64,000 nt of DNA from the NCBI GenBank assembly GCA_017984755.1, contig JAGNYW010000001.1:1-64000 (forward strand), read 5' to 3'. The notes under the pieces are model-generated. The model saw only the letters and a list, made by a program, of their open reading frames with translations, had not been told where the DNA came from and did not search any database. The position numbers were made by a program, and so were the translations under genes. Positions within the stretch are counted from its first letter, which is position 1; every line of letters starts with the position of its first letter. Below are positions 17,220 through 24,892 of the stretch, piece by piece. The stretch comes from Methyloversatilis sp. GTDB lineage: Bacteria > Pseudomonadota > Gammaproteobacteria > Burkholderiales > Rhodocyclaceae.

Positions 17220-18266
17220 TCAGTCATCGTTTTCATCCGCCAGCGTGTGCTTGAGTTCTTCCGACAGCAGCAACTGCGCGCCGCGCGTGACGATGCGGGC
17301 GTCATCCTCCAGCTTCGGCGCGAGCCAGCCGTCGGGGCGCTGCGCGTCGGTCGGCAGTGCCTGACGCATGAATTCTTCGGGTTCGTCGTCGTCGCGCACG
17401 TAAATCCACGGCAGTCCTGCATACCAGACGACGGCGCTGTCGGGCACCAGGGCGAGCAGGGTTGCGCCGGTGACTCCACGTGCAGCCAGACGCGTGCCGG
17501 CCGGCAGCACGCGCCCGGATTTGTAGAGCCAGGTTTCACCGGCGGCCTGCGCCAGACTGCGCGGGGCAGGCCCGATCAGGCGTGCCTCGATCACGGCCCT
17601 GCCGTCCGGCAGACGCAACTGCATCTGCTGCGGCGCATCCCCGGCGCCCCGCAACGCAACGGCGACCAGCGAGTTGCGTCGGTCGGCGAGGCGCTCCAGC
17701 TCCGCCGGCGCGGCACCCGACGATGGGCCGGCCAGCGGCCCCCAGCCCTGCACCAGTCGCACGTGGAGGCTATCGGCGCGTGCGCGTGCGGCCGCCAGCG
17801 CGGCGCGGTCCTGTTCGGCCTGACTGCGTGCCGCCTGCAGCGCGCGTTCGGATACATTGCGGTCGTCATTGAACAGCGCCTGCACGCGTTCGCGCTCTGC
17901 TTCGGCACGAGCCAGCTGCGACGCCAGACGGGCGACGTCGGCGCGTGCTTCCTGCAGGCTGCCGCGCAGCGCGAACAGCGGTTCGAGGTCGAGCACTGCA
18001 GCCTGCGCTTCGTGCTCGGTGCCGGCCTTCACGCTCAGCGGCTGCCCGAGTTCGATCCCGCTCAGGGTCTGCGCAGTGTCGGTGAGCCGTACTCGGGTCA
18101 GGCCGCTTTCGTCCCTCTCGACCAGAGACGGTACTTCGATGTCGTCGTCGGCCGGTGCTTCGTAAAGCTTCCACTCGTCACGTGCGTAATAGACAAGCGC
18201 CCAGACGAGCGCGATGATCAGCAGGCCCATGGCAAAAAGCAGGCGGTTCGGGTTGAACTTGTTCAT
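17220..18266 (-). CDS. RND periplasmic adaptor (membrane fusion protein)
   Basis: 348 residues. One N-terminal membrane segment (LLFAMGLLIIALVWALVYY, residues 9-27) is followed by a short acidic linker and a long alpha-helical hairpin rich in Ala/Arg/Glu (about residues 90-150, with ARLASQLARAEAERERV), then beta-barrel-like regions. It links the pump and the TolC-type channel. Its ATG overlaps the stop of the channel gene (ATGA). It lacks the Met- or His-rich metal-binding tails of CusB/CzcB, so metal specificity is not supported. Confidence 0.85.
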   Translation of the reverse strand: MNKFNPNRLLFAMGLLIIALVWALVYYARDEWKLYEAPADDDIEVPSLVERDESGLTRVRLTDTAQTLSGIELGQPLSVKAGTEHEAQAAVLDLEPLFALRGSLQEARADVARLASQLARAEAERERVQALFNDDRNVSERALQAARSQAEQDRAALAAARARADSLHVRLVQGWGPLAGPSSGAAPAELERLADRRNSLVAVALRGAGDAPQQMQLRLPDGRAVIEARLIGPAPRSLAQAAGETWLYKSGRVLPAGTRLAARGVTGATLLALVPDSAVVWYAGLPWIYVRDDDEPEEFMRQALPTDAQRPDGWLAPKLEDDARIVTRGAQLLLSEELKHTLADENDD

Positions 18267-19669
18267 GGGAGTTTCTCCATGGCGGCGGGCGCCGGTGCGG
18301 GCGAAAGCGTGTTCAGCGGGCGTTGCAGCGCATCTTCGAGGGCGAGTCTCGACGCGAGCGTGCGCTGCCTCGCCTGAAGCAGCCGGATGTCCGCTTCCAG
18401 CACACGGGCCTGCGCCAGCAGTCGATCGAGGCGGTCGGCCTCGCCCCGGGCGAAGCGTTGTTCGGTTCGTGTGTGCTGCAGGCGGGCCTCGTCGTGCTCG
18501 GCTTCCGCGTTGTCGGTGTCCAGTTCGGCGGCGGTGACCCGTGTGCGGGCGTGGTCGAGTGCGATCAACGACCGGGCCTGAAGGGCGAGGAATTCCTGGG
18601 TCGCGATTTCGCGGCGTGCGACCGCCTCGGCGATGGGCCCGGCCTGCCGTTCGACGGCGAACAGGGGCAGCGACGCGCCGAGCTGCCACACAGTGGCGCC
18701 CTGGTCCCACAATAATCCGGGCCGCAGGCGGATTTCCGGGTACTGGGCGCGCAACTCCACCTGCAGCGCGGCTTCTGCCGCGGCATGTTGTGCCAGCGCA
18801 CGCCGCAGATCGATGCGGTCCAGCGCGGCACCGGCACGCAGTGCGTCCGTCGACGGGACGACGGCGGGCTGTTCGAATTCGCTGAAATCAATCGATACGG
18901 CGTCGATGGCGGACAGGGGCAGGGCGAGTGCCTGTGCAAGCTCGCCCCGCGCGCGACTCTGCCGCTGTTCGGTCAGGACGAAGCGCGACTCGGCCTGTGC
19001 GGCTGCCGTGCGCGTGGCGGTCAGCTCCAGCGCATCGGCGGCACCCAGTTCATAACGCTTCTGCATCGCCGTCTGTGCCTGAAGCTGCGTCGCGACCAGT
19101 TGGTCGAGCAGCTTCATCTCGCCGCCGCTCGACCACACTTCCAGCAAGGCGCGCCGAGCTGCGCTGCGGATCGACCATGCAGCGTCGGCTTCGTCCAGCA
19201 GCGCAGCATCGGCCAGCAGGCGGGCGCGTTCGATGCGCGCGTCGCGCACAGATGCCCCGGTCAGCGCCAGATCGAGCGCCAGGCCCACGCTCCACGCCGA
19301 TTGACCGGGGTCGCGCTCGTTGGTACGTTCGATTTCCGGCGCCAGCGTGGTGCGCGGCGTCAGCCCGGCACTCTGCAGTTGCGCTCTGGCGAGGCTCGCC
19401 CGCGCCCGCGCCCGGGCGGTCTCCGGATGCCGGCCCAGTGCGGCAAGCGTGAGCTTTTCAGGTGTCCAGCGCGCAGGTGGCCAATCGGCGACGTCGATGT
19501 TGCGTTGCGCCAGCAACGCCCGAGTGCCTGCATCGTCCAACGAACGCTTTGCGAACGACGATTGCGACGATTCCGGATTCAGCGGTTCGGGCTCGATGTA
19601 TTGCAGGGCACAACCGGACAGTGCCAGCATGGGCGCCAGTACGAAGCTTGAAAGGGCGAAGCGATGCAT
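18263..19669 (-). CDS. TolC-family outer-membrane channel of the RND system
   Basis: 468 residues. A lipoprotein signal (FVLAPMLALSGC, Cys at about 20) starts the protein. Two repeats of long amphipathic helices follow, typical of outer-membrane factors of the CusC/CzcC class: LARAQLQSAGLTP, ALDLALTGA, then LRRALAQHAAAEAALQ and LGASLPLF. It is the first gene of the operon, followed by adaptor and pump on the same strand. Only 36 bases separate its start from the divergent MBL-fold gene, so the promoters must overlap. Confidence 0.9.
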   Translation of the reverse strand: MHRFALSSFVLAPMLALSGCALQYIEPEPLNPESSQSSFAKRSLDDAGTRALLAQRNIDVADWPPARWTPEKLTLAALGRHPETARARARASLARAQLQSAGLTPRTTLAPEIERTNERDPGQSAWSVGLALDLALTGASVRDARIERARLLADAALLDEADAAWSIRSAARRALLEVWSSGGEMKLLDQLVATQLQAQTAMQKRYELGAADALELTATRTAAAQAESRFVLTEQRQSRARGELAQALALPLSAIDAVSIDFSEFEQPAVVPSTDALRAGAALDRIDLRRALAQHAAAEAALQVELRAQYPEIRLRPGLLWDQGATVWQLGASLPLFAVERQAGPIAEAVARREIATQEFLALQARSLIALDHARTRVTAAELDTDNAEAEHDEARLQHTRTEQRFARGEADRLDRLLAQARVLEADIRLLQARQRTLASRLALEDALQRPLNTLSPAPAPAAMEKLP

Positions 19670-19705
19670 CCTGATTTGTTATTCTGGGCCGCTGATCAAC
19701 GTCGA

Positions 19706-20683
19706 ATGCTAACGATGCAAACCATTGTGCGCAAACCCGGTGCGTTCACGCGTATGTTTCTGATCGGCCTGCTTTCTGGCTGCATGGTGCTTCTCGCCGG
19801 CGTACCGGTTGCGGCCGCGCCGGTTGTGCCGCTGCCGATGAAAGAGCTCGCTCCCGGCGTTCATGTGTTCAACGGCGTGACCGCCGAGCAGGACGAACAC
19901 AACCTGGGTGCCATCTCCAATCTCGGTTTCATCATCGGTACCCGTTGCGTGGCGGTCATCGACACCGGCGGATCGCCGGCCGTAGGCGCCGCGCTGCGTG
20001 CCAGCGTGCGCGCGCTGACTGATCTGCCAGTCTGTTACGTCATCAATACGCATGTGCATCCCGATCACGTGCTGGGCAATCAGGCGTTTCTCGCCGACGG
20101 ACCGGTGTTCGTCGGGCACGCCAGACTCGCGGCGGCCCTGGTGGCCCGCGGTCGCCATTACATCGCTGCAGCGGAGCGGCTGATGGGCGCGGCCGGACTA
20201 GGCATCCAACTGGTCTCGCCCTCGCTCGAGGTGAATGCGGAGCACACGCTCGATCTGGGCGGGCGCTCGCTCCGTCTGCGGGCCTGGCCCACCGCACATA
20301 CGGACAACGATCTCACCGTGCTGGACGAGTCGACACGAACCCTGTTTGCCGGCGACCTGCTTTTCGTCGAACACATGCCCGTCGTCGACGGCAAGCTTGC
20401 AGGCTGGCTCAAGGTGAATGCGACGCTGGCGGCGATGGATGCGGATCGCGTGGTATCGGGTCATGGCGACGCCGGACCGGCATGGCGCGAAGCATTTTCG
20501 AAGCAGGGGAACTACCTGCAGGCCTTGTTCGATCAAACACGCATGGCGATTCGTCAGGGGCTTACATTGACGCAGGCGGTCGAGCGGATCGGGATGGACC
20601 AGATGGGGCACTGGGCCCTGTCCGAGGTGTTTCATCGGCGCAACGTGACGGCTGCGTTTGCCGAACTGGAGTGGGAAGACTGA
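19706..20683 (+). CDS. Quinoprotein relay-type zinc metallohydrolase (MBL fold)
   Basis: 325 residues from ATG 19706; ATGs at 19715 and 19754 are alternatives, and no strong ribosome-binding site decides. An N-terminal signal (MFLIGLLSGCMVLLAGVPVAAA) sends it to the periplasm. The metallo-beta-lactamase site is intact: VIDTGGSPAVG, NTHVHPDHVLGNQAF (HxHxDH), WPTAHTDNDL and VSGHGDAG. This matches the metallohydrolases found with PQQ-dependent alcohol dehydrogenases and a SoxYZ-like carrier. Its physiological substrate is unknown. It is followed by the SoxYZ-like carrier after 112 bases. Confidence 0.85.
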   Translation: MLTMQTIVRKPGAFTRMFLIGLLSGCMVLLAGVPVAAAPVVPLPMKELAPGVHVFNGVTAEQDEHNLGAISNLGFIIGTRCVAVIDTGGSPAVGAALRASVRALTDLPVCYVINTHVHPDHVLGNQAFLADGPVFVGHARLAAALVARGRHYIAAAERLMGAAGLGIQLVSPSLEVNAEHTLDLGGRSLRLRAWPTAHTDNDLTVLDESTRTLFAGDLLFVEHMPVVDGKLAGWLKVNATLAAMDADRVVSGHGDAGPAWREAFSKQGNYLQALFDQTRMAIRQGLTLTQAVERIGMDQMGHWALSEVFHRRNVTAAFAELEWED

Positions 20684-20795
20684 AGCACCAGCGCTGCAGA
20701 ATGAAACGGAGTGGCTGGCACGCAGGTGCGAGCCGAACGAGTCAGGTTTGAGGGAGCGATCCGGTCTCGTATGGGTTGATCACGAGGAGAGCAAG

Positions 20796-21620
20796 ATGAA
20801 ATCGAAAAAATTTGCTGCAGCAGTCCTGTCCGGCTGTCTGCTGTTCGTCTCGGCAGCGTCGGGTGCCGCAGAAGACGGATCAGATACGGTGATCTGGGGC
20901 AAGGTCAAGACCCTGCTTGTCGGTGACCGCACCGTCATCGAGGACACCGCAGGTGCCGTGCTCGAGATCGATGCGCCGGTCCGCGCCGAGGACGCCGCAG
21001 TGGTGCCGATCGCCGTGCGCACGAAGCAGTTGCCCGGCGGGGTCCATGTCAGCAAGGTGCATCTGGTGATCGACGAGAACCCGTCACCGATCGGTGGCAC
21101 CTTCAGTTTCACGCCGCTGGCCGGGCGTGCCGACATCGAAACCAGAGTGCGCATCGAAGCTTACAGCTGGGTGCGCGCGATCGCTGAGACGAGCGATGGC
21201 AAGGTGTATGTTGCGCGTCGCTTCGTGAAGGCGTCGGGCGGCTGTTCGGCGCCCGCGGGCAAGGACATGGAAGAGGCGATGGCACGTCTGGGAAAGATGA
21301 AGTTCCGCATCGACGAGGCGGTGGTTGCAGGCCAGCCGAGCATTGCCCAGTTGATGATCAGTCATCCGAACAGTTCGGGTCTGGCCATGGACCAGCTCAC
21401 ACGAATGTTCGTGCCGCCGCACTTCGTGCGCCGGGTCGAGGTCAGCTTTGCCGGGGAGCCGGTCATGACTGCCGACGTGGATTTCTCGATCAGTGAAAAC
21501 CCCAACTTCCGTTTCTATTTCGTGCCCGCGAAGGAGGGAGAGCTGAAGGCGGTCATCGTCGATTCGAAGGATCTGCGTTTCGAGAACTCTGTCGCCATCA
21601 AGCCCGGCATCGGTGGTTAG
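20796..21620 (+). CDS. Quinoprotein dehydrogenase-associated SoxYZ-like carrier
   Basis: 274 residues with a signal peptide cut near ASGAA. It is a fusion of a SoxY-like domain (about 25-155) and a SoxZ-like domain (about 165-270: ISHPNSSGLAMDQ, FVRRVEVSFAGEPVMTADVDFSISENPNFRFYF). At the domain junction lies ASGGCSAP with Cys150, where SoxY has its swinging-arm GGCGG that carries sulfur intermediates. The variant arm means a carrier role can be proposed, not shown. GAGGAG precedes ATG 20796. It lies between two MBL-fold proteins, the usual setting of this family, but no quinoprotein dehydrogenase is in the window. Confidence 0.87.
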   Translation: MKSKKFAAAVLSGCLLFVSAASGAAEDGSDTVIWGKVKTLLVGDRTVIEDTAGAVLEIDAPVRAEDAAVVPIAVRTKQLPGGVHVSKVHLVIDENPSPIGGTFSFTPLAGRADIETRVRIEAYSWVRAIAETSDGKVYVARRFVKASGGCSAPAGKDMEEAMARLGKMKFRIDEAVVAGQPSIAQLMISHPNSSGLAMDQLTRMFVPPHFVRRVEVSFAGEPVMTADVDFSISENPNFRFYFVPAKEGELKAVIVDSKDLRFENSVAIKPGIGG

Positions 21621-21659
21621 CACGGCCGGCGGAGCGATCCGCCAGCCGGTTCCGGCGGC

Positions 21660-22010
21660 TTACTTGATGAAACAGCGCTTCTTCGATTCGTCCACGACGC
21701 CGAGATACTTCTTCACCGAATCCCGGGTTTCGTCGGTGCCGCGGAACATTCCGCCGCGCTCCCCGCTCATCGACTTGGTTCGGCTGAAGCTCGACAGTTC
21801 CACATACGCATCGTGATCAAGCTTTGTCGCGATTTCGTCGATAAGGCATGAACACTTGTAGATGTATTCGTGATTGTTGCCGTACGCTTGCATGCATTCG
21901 AGCACGAATTCGACGCGCGATGTCGTCGGGTAATCGTGGGCCGCGGCAAGACCGGGTGCCGCCAGTGCAGTGAGGGTGGCGGCAGTGATGCAGAGGCGAT
22001 GAAATTTCAA
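21660..22010 (-). CDS. Small secreted cysteine-containing protein, TTG start
   Basis: 116 residues. The reading frame has no ATG that fits. A TTG at 22010 is preceded by AAGGAG with seven bases of spacing, and gives a good signal peptide (ending LAAPGLAAAHDY). The mature part has four cysteines (VLECMQAYG, YKCSCLIDE and a terminal KKRCFIK) and no CxxCH, so it is not a cytochrome c. I do not recognise the family. It sits antisense between the SoxYZ-like carrier and the second MBL-fold protein, so it may belong to the same system. Confidence 0.7.
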   Translation of the reverse strand: MKFHRLCITAATLTALAAPGLAAAHDYPTTSRVEFVLECMQAYGNNHEYIYKCSCLIDEIATKLDHDAYVELSSFSRTKSMSGERGGMFRGTDETRDSVKKYLGVVDESKKRCFIK

Positions 22011-22086
22011 ACCGGGTCTCCTTCGTTTTAATCGTCGAACCTTGCTGGTTCTATCGTCTGGTGCGTCAAAAGAGGCTAGCACAGGG

Positions 22087-23085
22087 ATGAAGACCGCCGT
22101 TGCCATGCCCAAGTTGCAGGGGATTCTTGCCCGTATGCGTCGGGGCGTCATCGCCATTTTCATGGGTTTCATGATCTGGCCGGATCCGGCAGCCGCGCAA
22201 TCCGCACCGCTGCTGTTGCACACGACCGTCGCAGAGGGCGTTCACGTGCTGCGCGCGAGTTCGCCTGGCGTGACTCCGGAGAACCAGGGTTTCGTGACCA
22301 ATATTGGCGTCATCGAGGATGAACGGGGGCTGATCGTGATCGGCACCGGCACCAGTCGATCTTTCGCCATCCATCTGATCACCCATGTCGAGCGCGTCTT
22401 CGGCAAACCGGTCATTGCAGCGGTCAATCTCTACGGTGGCGGCGATCACGTGCTCGGCAACGGCGTGTTTGTGTCACGAGGTGTACCGGTAACAGCGCAT
22501 TTTGAGACAGACCGGTTCATCCGCTCGAGTTGCCACACCTGCGTGGAGCGCCTCACCGCCGTGCTGGGCGAAAATATGATGGCAGGTACGGAACCGACGC
22601 CGGCGACGGTTGTTTTCGACCAGTCGGAATTGCTCGCCGGGGTAGCCCGAAAACTGAAGCTGCTGCATTTCGGCCATACCTTTCAGCCTGGCGCGACGGC
22701 GCTTCTCGATGAAGCGAGCGGAACGCTTTTCGTCGGGGAGCTTGCTGCAGTCGGTTATGTACCGGATCTTTACAATGCCGGCGAAGTGGGCTGGCGCGAT
22801 GCGCTCGAGCAGTTGGCGGGGCTGGGCGCCCGCGTCGTGGTGCCGTCGCATGGAGCGCCGGGCGGCCTTGAAATGCTCGACGCATCGCGACGGTATCTCG
22901 ATGCGCTGATCAGCCGCGTAGCTGAATTGTTTTCCGGTGGAAGCAGTCTGCAGGAGGCGCTGGATCAGGTCGATTTCGTCGAGTTCCGCAGCTGGCATGG
23001 TTATGCCGCGTGGCATCGGCGCAATGTCCATCTGGCTTACCTGCACAGGGAGCAACTTGAATTCGGCCGGAGCCCGAGGCCATGA
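22087..23085 (+). CDS. MBL-fold protein with degenerate metal site (quinoprotein-relay type)
   Basis: 332 residues from ATG 22087; ATGs at 22105 and 22135 would still leave a full signal peptide (core GVIAIFMGFMIW, cut after AAA). The fold follows its neighbour at 19706: GTGTSRSFAIHLI, then NLYGGGDHVLGNGVF where HxHxDH should be, then LLHFGHTFQPGATALL, LFVGELAAVG and VVPSHGAPG. The first two zinc histidines are lost while DH and later histidines remain. It may therefore bind one metal or act as a non-catalytic partner. CHTC at about residue 165 could be a redox or metal pair. A relay zinc metallohydrolase 1-like label fits; the function is unknown. Confidence 0.8.
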   Translation: MKTAVAMPKLQGILARMRRGVIAIFMGFMIWPDPAAAQSAPLLLHTTVAEGVHVLRASSPGVTPENQGFVTNIGVIEDERGLIVIGTGTSRSFAIHLITHVERVFGKPVIAAVNLYGGGDHVLGNGVFVSRGVPVTAHFETDRFIRSSCHTCVERLTAVLGENMMAGTEPTPATVVFDQSELLAGVARKLKLLHFGHTFQPGATALLDEASGTLFVGELAAVGYVPDLYNAGEVGWRDALEQLAGLGARVVVPSHGAPGGLEMLDASRRYLDALISRVAELFSGGSSLQEALDQVDFVEFRSWHGYAAWHRRNVHLAYLHREQLEFGRSPRP

Positions 23086-23188
23086 ACGCCTGACGGACGT
23101 GACGTGAAAGCGCGCGCCTGACAACACCGTGCGGTGGTGAATCTCGCAACAACCGCGCGACAGAATTGACTGAAGAGGATGACGCCAA

Positions 23189-24877
23189 ATGTCGGAACCG
23201 TTTTCGATACCGCTGGAACAGATGCGCCGCATGGTGAAGCCAACGCCGAAAGGACGTGCGCTTGATCCGGTCGCAGTGGAAGAGGTGCGCGCCCTGCTCG
23301 GCAGGATGCCGCGCAGGCCGGATCTGCTGATCGAATGCCTGCATCTGCTGCAGGACACCTTCCGGGCCGTGCATGCGCGCCATCTGGCTGCGCTCGCTGC
23401 GGAACTGAAGATGGCGCAGGCCGAAGTGTATGAAGTCGCGACCTTCTACCACCACTTCGACGTGCTGCGCGACGGCGAAGCCGCGCCGCCCGAACTGACC
23501 GTGCGCGTGTGCGACACACTGTCCTGCCAGATGGCCGGTGCGGACGAACTGCTGAAGAAGCTTCCGGCCATCCTCGGTACGAAGGTGCGCGTCATTCCCG
23601 CCCCCTGTGTCGGGCGCTGCGAACAGGCGCCGGTCGTCGTGGTCGGGCAGAACGCGCTGGGCAGTGCAACCGAATCGACCGTCAAGGCGGCGGTCAAGGC
23701 GAAGGAATCGACCCACCCGCTGCCGCGCTACGTCGGCTACAAGGCCTATGTGAAGGCAGGTGGCTACCAGCTGTTCCGCGATCTGGTCGAAGGCCGTCGT
23801 GATGCCGAGTCGGTGATTGCTGCAATGGAACATTCCGGCCTGCGCGGCCTGGGTGGCGCAGGCTTCCCGGCTGGCCGCAAGTGGCGCATCGTTCGCAGCG
23901 AAGCGGCGCCGCGCCTGATGGCGGTGAATATCGACGAAGGCGAGCCCGGCACGTTCAAGGACCGCTGGTATCTCGAACGCGATCCGCACCGCTTCATCGA
24001 AGGCATGCTGATCGCCGCGTACTGCGTGGGTATCGGCGAGGTCTATGTCTATCTGCGCGACGAGTACGCGCATGTGCGCGACATCCTGCAGAAGGAACTG
24101 AAGAAGCTGCTGGCCGATCCGCCCTGTGTGCTGCCGCCGATCCACCTGCGCCGCGGTGCGGGTGCCTACATCTGCGGCGAAGAGTCGGCGATGATCGAGT
24201 CGATCGAAGGCAAGCGCGGCATGCCGCGCCTGCGCCCGCCCTACGTTGCCCAGGTCGGCCTGTTCGGTCACCCGACGCTCGAACACAATATGGAAACCGT
24301 GTTCTGGATCCGCGACATCGTAGAGAAGGGCCCGGAATGGTTTTCCAGTCACGGCCGCAACGGCCGCAAGGGGCTGCGTTCCTTCTCCGTGTCGGGCCGC
24401 GTGAACAAGCCGGGCGTGCATCTGGCGCCGGCCGGCATTTCGGTGCGTGAACTGATCGCCGAATACTGCGGCGGCATGCAGGCCGGTCACAGCTTCTACG
24501 GCTATCTGCCGGGTGGCGCGTCGGGCGGCATCCTGCCGGCCAGTCTGGGCGACATTCCGCTGGATTTCGACACGCTGCAGCCGTACGGCTGCTTCATCGG
24601 TTCGGCCGCGGTCATCATCCTGTCGGACCAGGATCGCGCGACCGATGCGGCACGCAACATGATGCATTTCTTCGAACACGAATCGTGCGGCCAATGCACG
24701 CCGTGCCGGGTCGGTACGGCGAAGATGAATACGCTGATGGATCAGCCGGTATGGGACACCGATCTCGTCGAAGAGCTTTCGCAGACCATGATCGATGCGT
24801 CCATCTGCGGCCTCGGGCAGGCGGCACCGAATCCGGTTCGCTGCGTGATCAAGTATTTCCCCGACGAAATCAAGTGA
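23189..24877 (+). CDS. Formate dehydrogenase, diaphorase subunit (NuoE-NuoF fusion)
   Basis: 562 residues. The N-terminal ~150 are a NuoE/FdsG-like thioredoxin-fold [2Fe-2S] domain with Cys108, Cys113, Cys140 and Cys144 (CDTLSC, APCVGRC). The remainder is NuoF/FdsB-like: FMN/NADH-binding GLRGLGGAGFPAGRKW, ICGEESAMIESIEG, and a [4Fe-4S] site in ESCGQCTPCRVGT. It passes formate electrons to NAD+. Starts with GAGGATGACGCCAA before ATG. The stop is 15 bases before the alpha subunit. The fusion replaces separate fdsG and fdsB genes. A soluble hydrogenase diaphorase would look similar, but the next gene settles it. Confidence 0.88.
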   Translation: MSEPFSIPLEQMRRMVKPTPKGRALDPVAVEEVRALLGRMPRRPDLLIECLHLLQDTFRAVHARHLAALAAELKMAQAEVYEVATFYHHFDVLRDGEAAPPELTVRVCDTLSCQMAGADELLKKLPAILGTKVRVIPAPCVGRCEQAPVVVVGQNALGSATESTVKAAVKAKESTHPLPRYVGYKAYVKAGGYQLFRDLVEGRRDAESVIAAMEHSGLRGLGGAGFPAGRKWRIVRSEAAPRLMAVNIDEGEPGTFKDRWYLERDPHRFIEGMLIAAYCVGIGEVYVYLRDEYAHVRDILQKELKKLLADPPCVLPPIHLRRGAGAYICGEESAMIESIEGKRGMPRLRPPYVAQVGLFGHPTLEHNMETVFWIRDIVEKGPEWFSSHGRNGRKGLRSFSVSGRVNKPGVHLAPAGISVRELIAEYCGGMQAGHSFYGYLPGGASGGILPASLGDIPLDFDTLQPYGCFIGSAAVIILSDQDRATDAARNMMHFFEHESCGQCTPCRVGTAKMNTLMDQPVWDTDLVEELSQTMIDASICGLGQAAPNPVRCVIKYFPDEIK

Positions 24878-24892
24878 AGGGACGGCAAGAAA

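Noticed and set aside
15567-18377. A 936-codon open frame antisense to the RND efflux genes.
   Set aside because: It is rich in His, Gln and Arg with no domain, and mirrors the codon bias of the real genes on the other strand.
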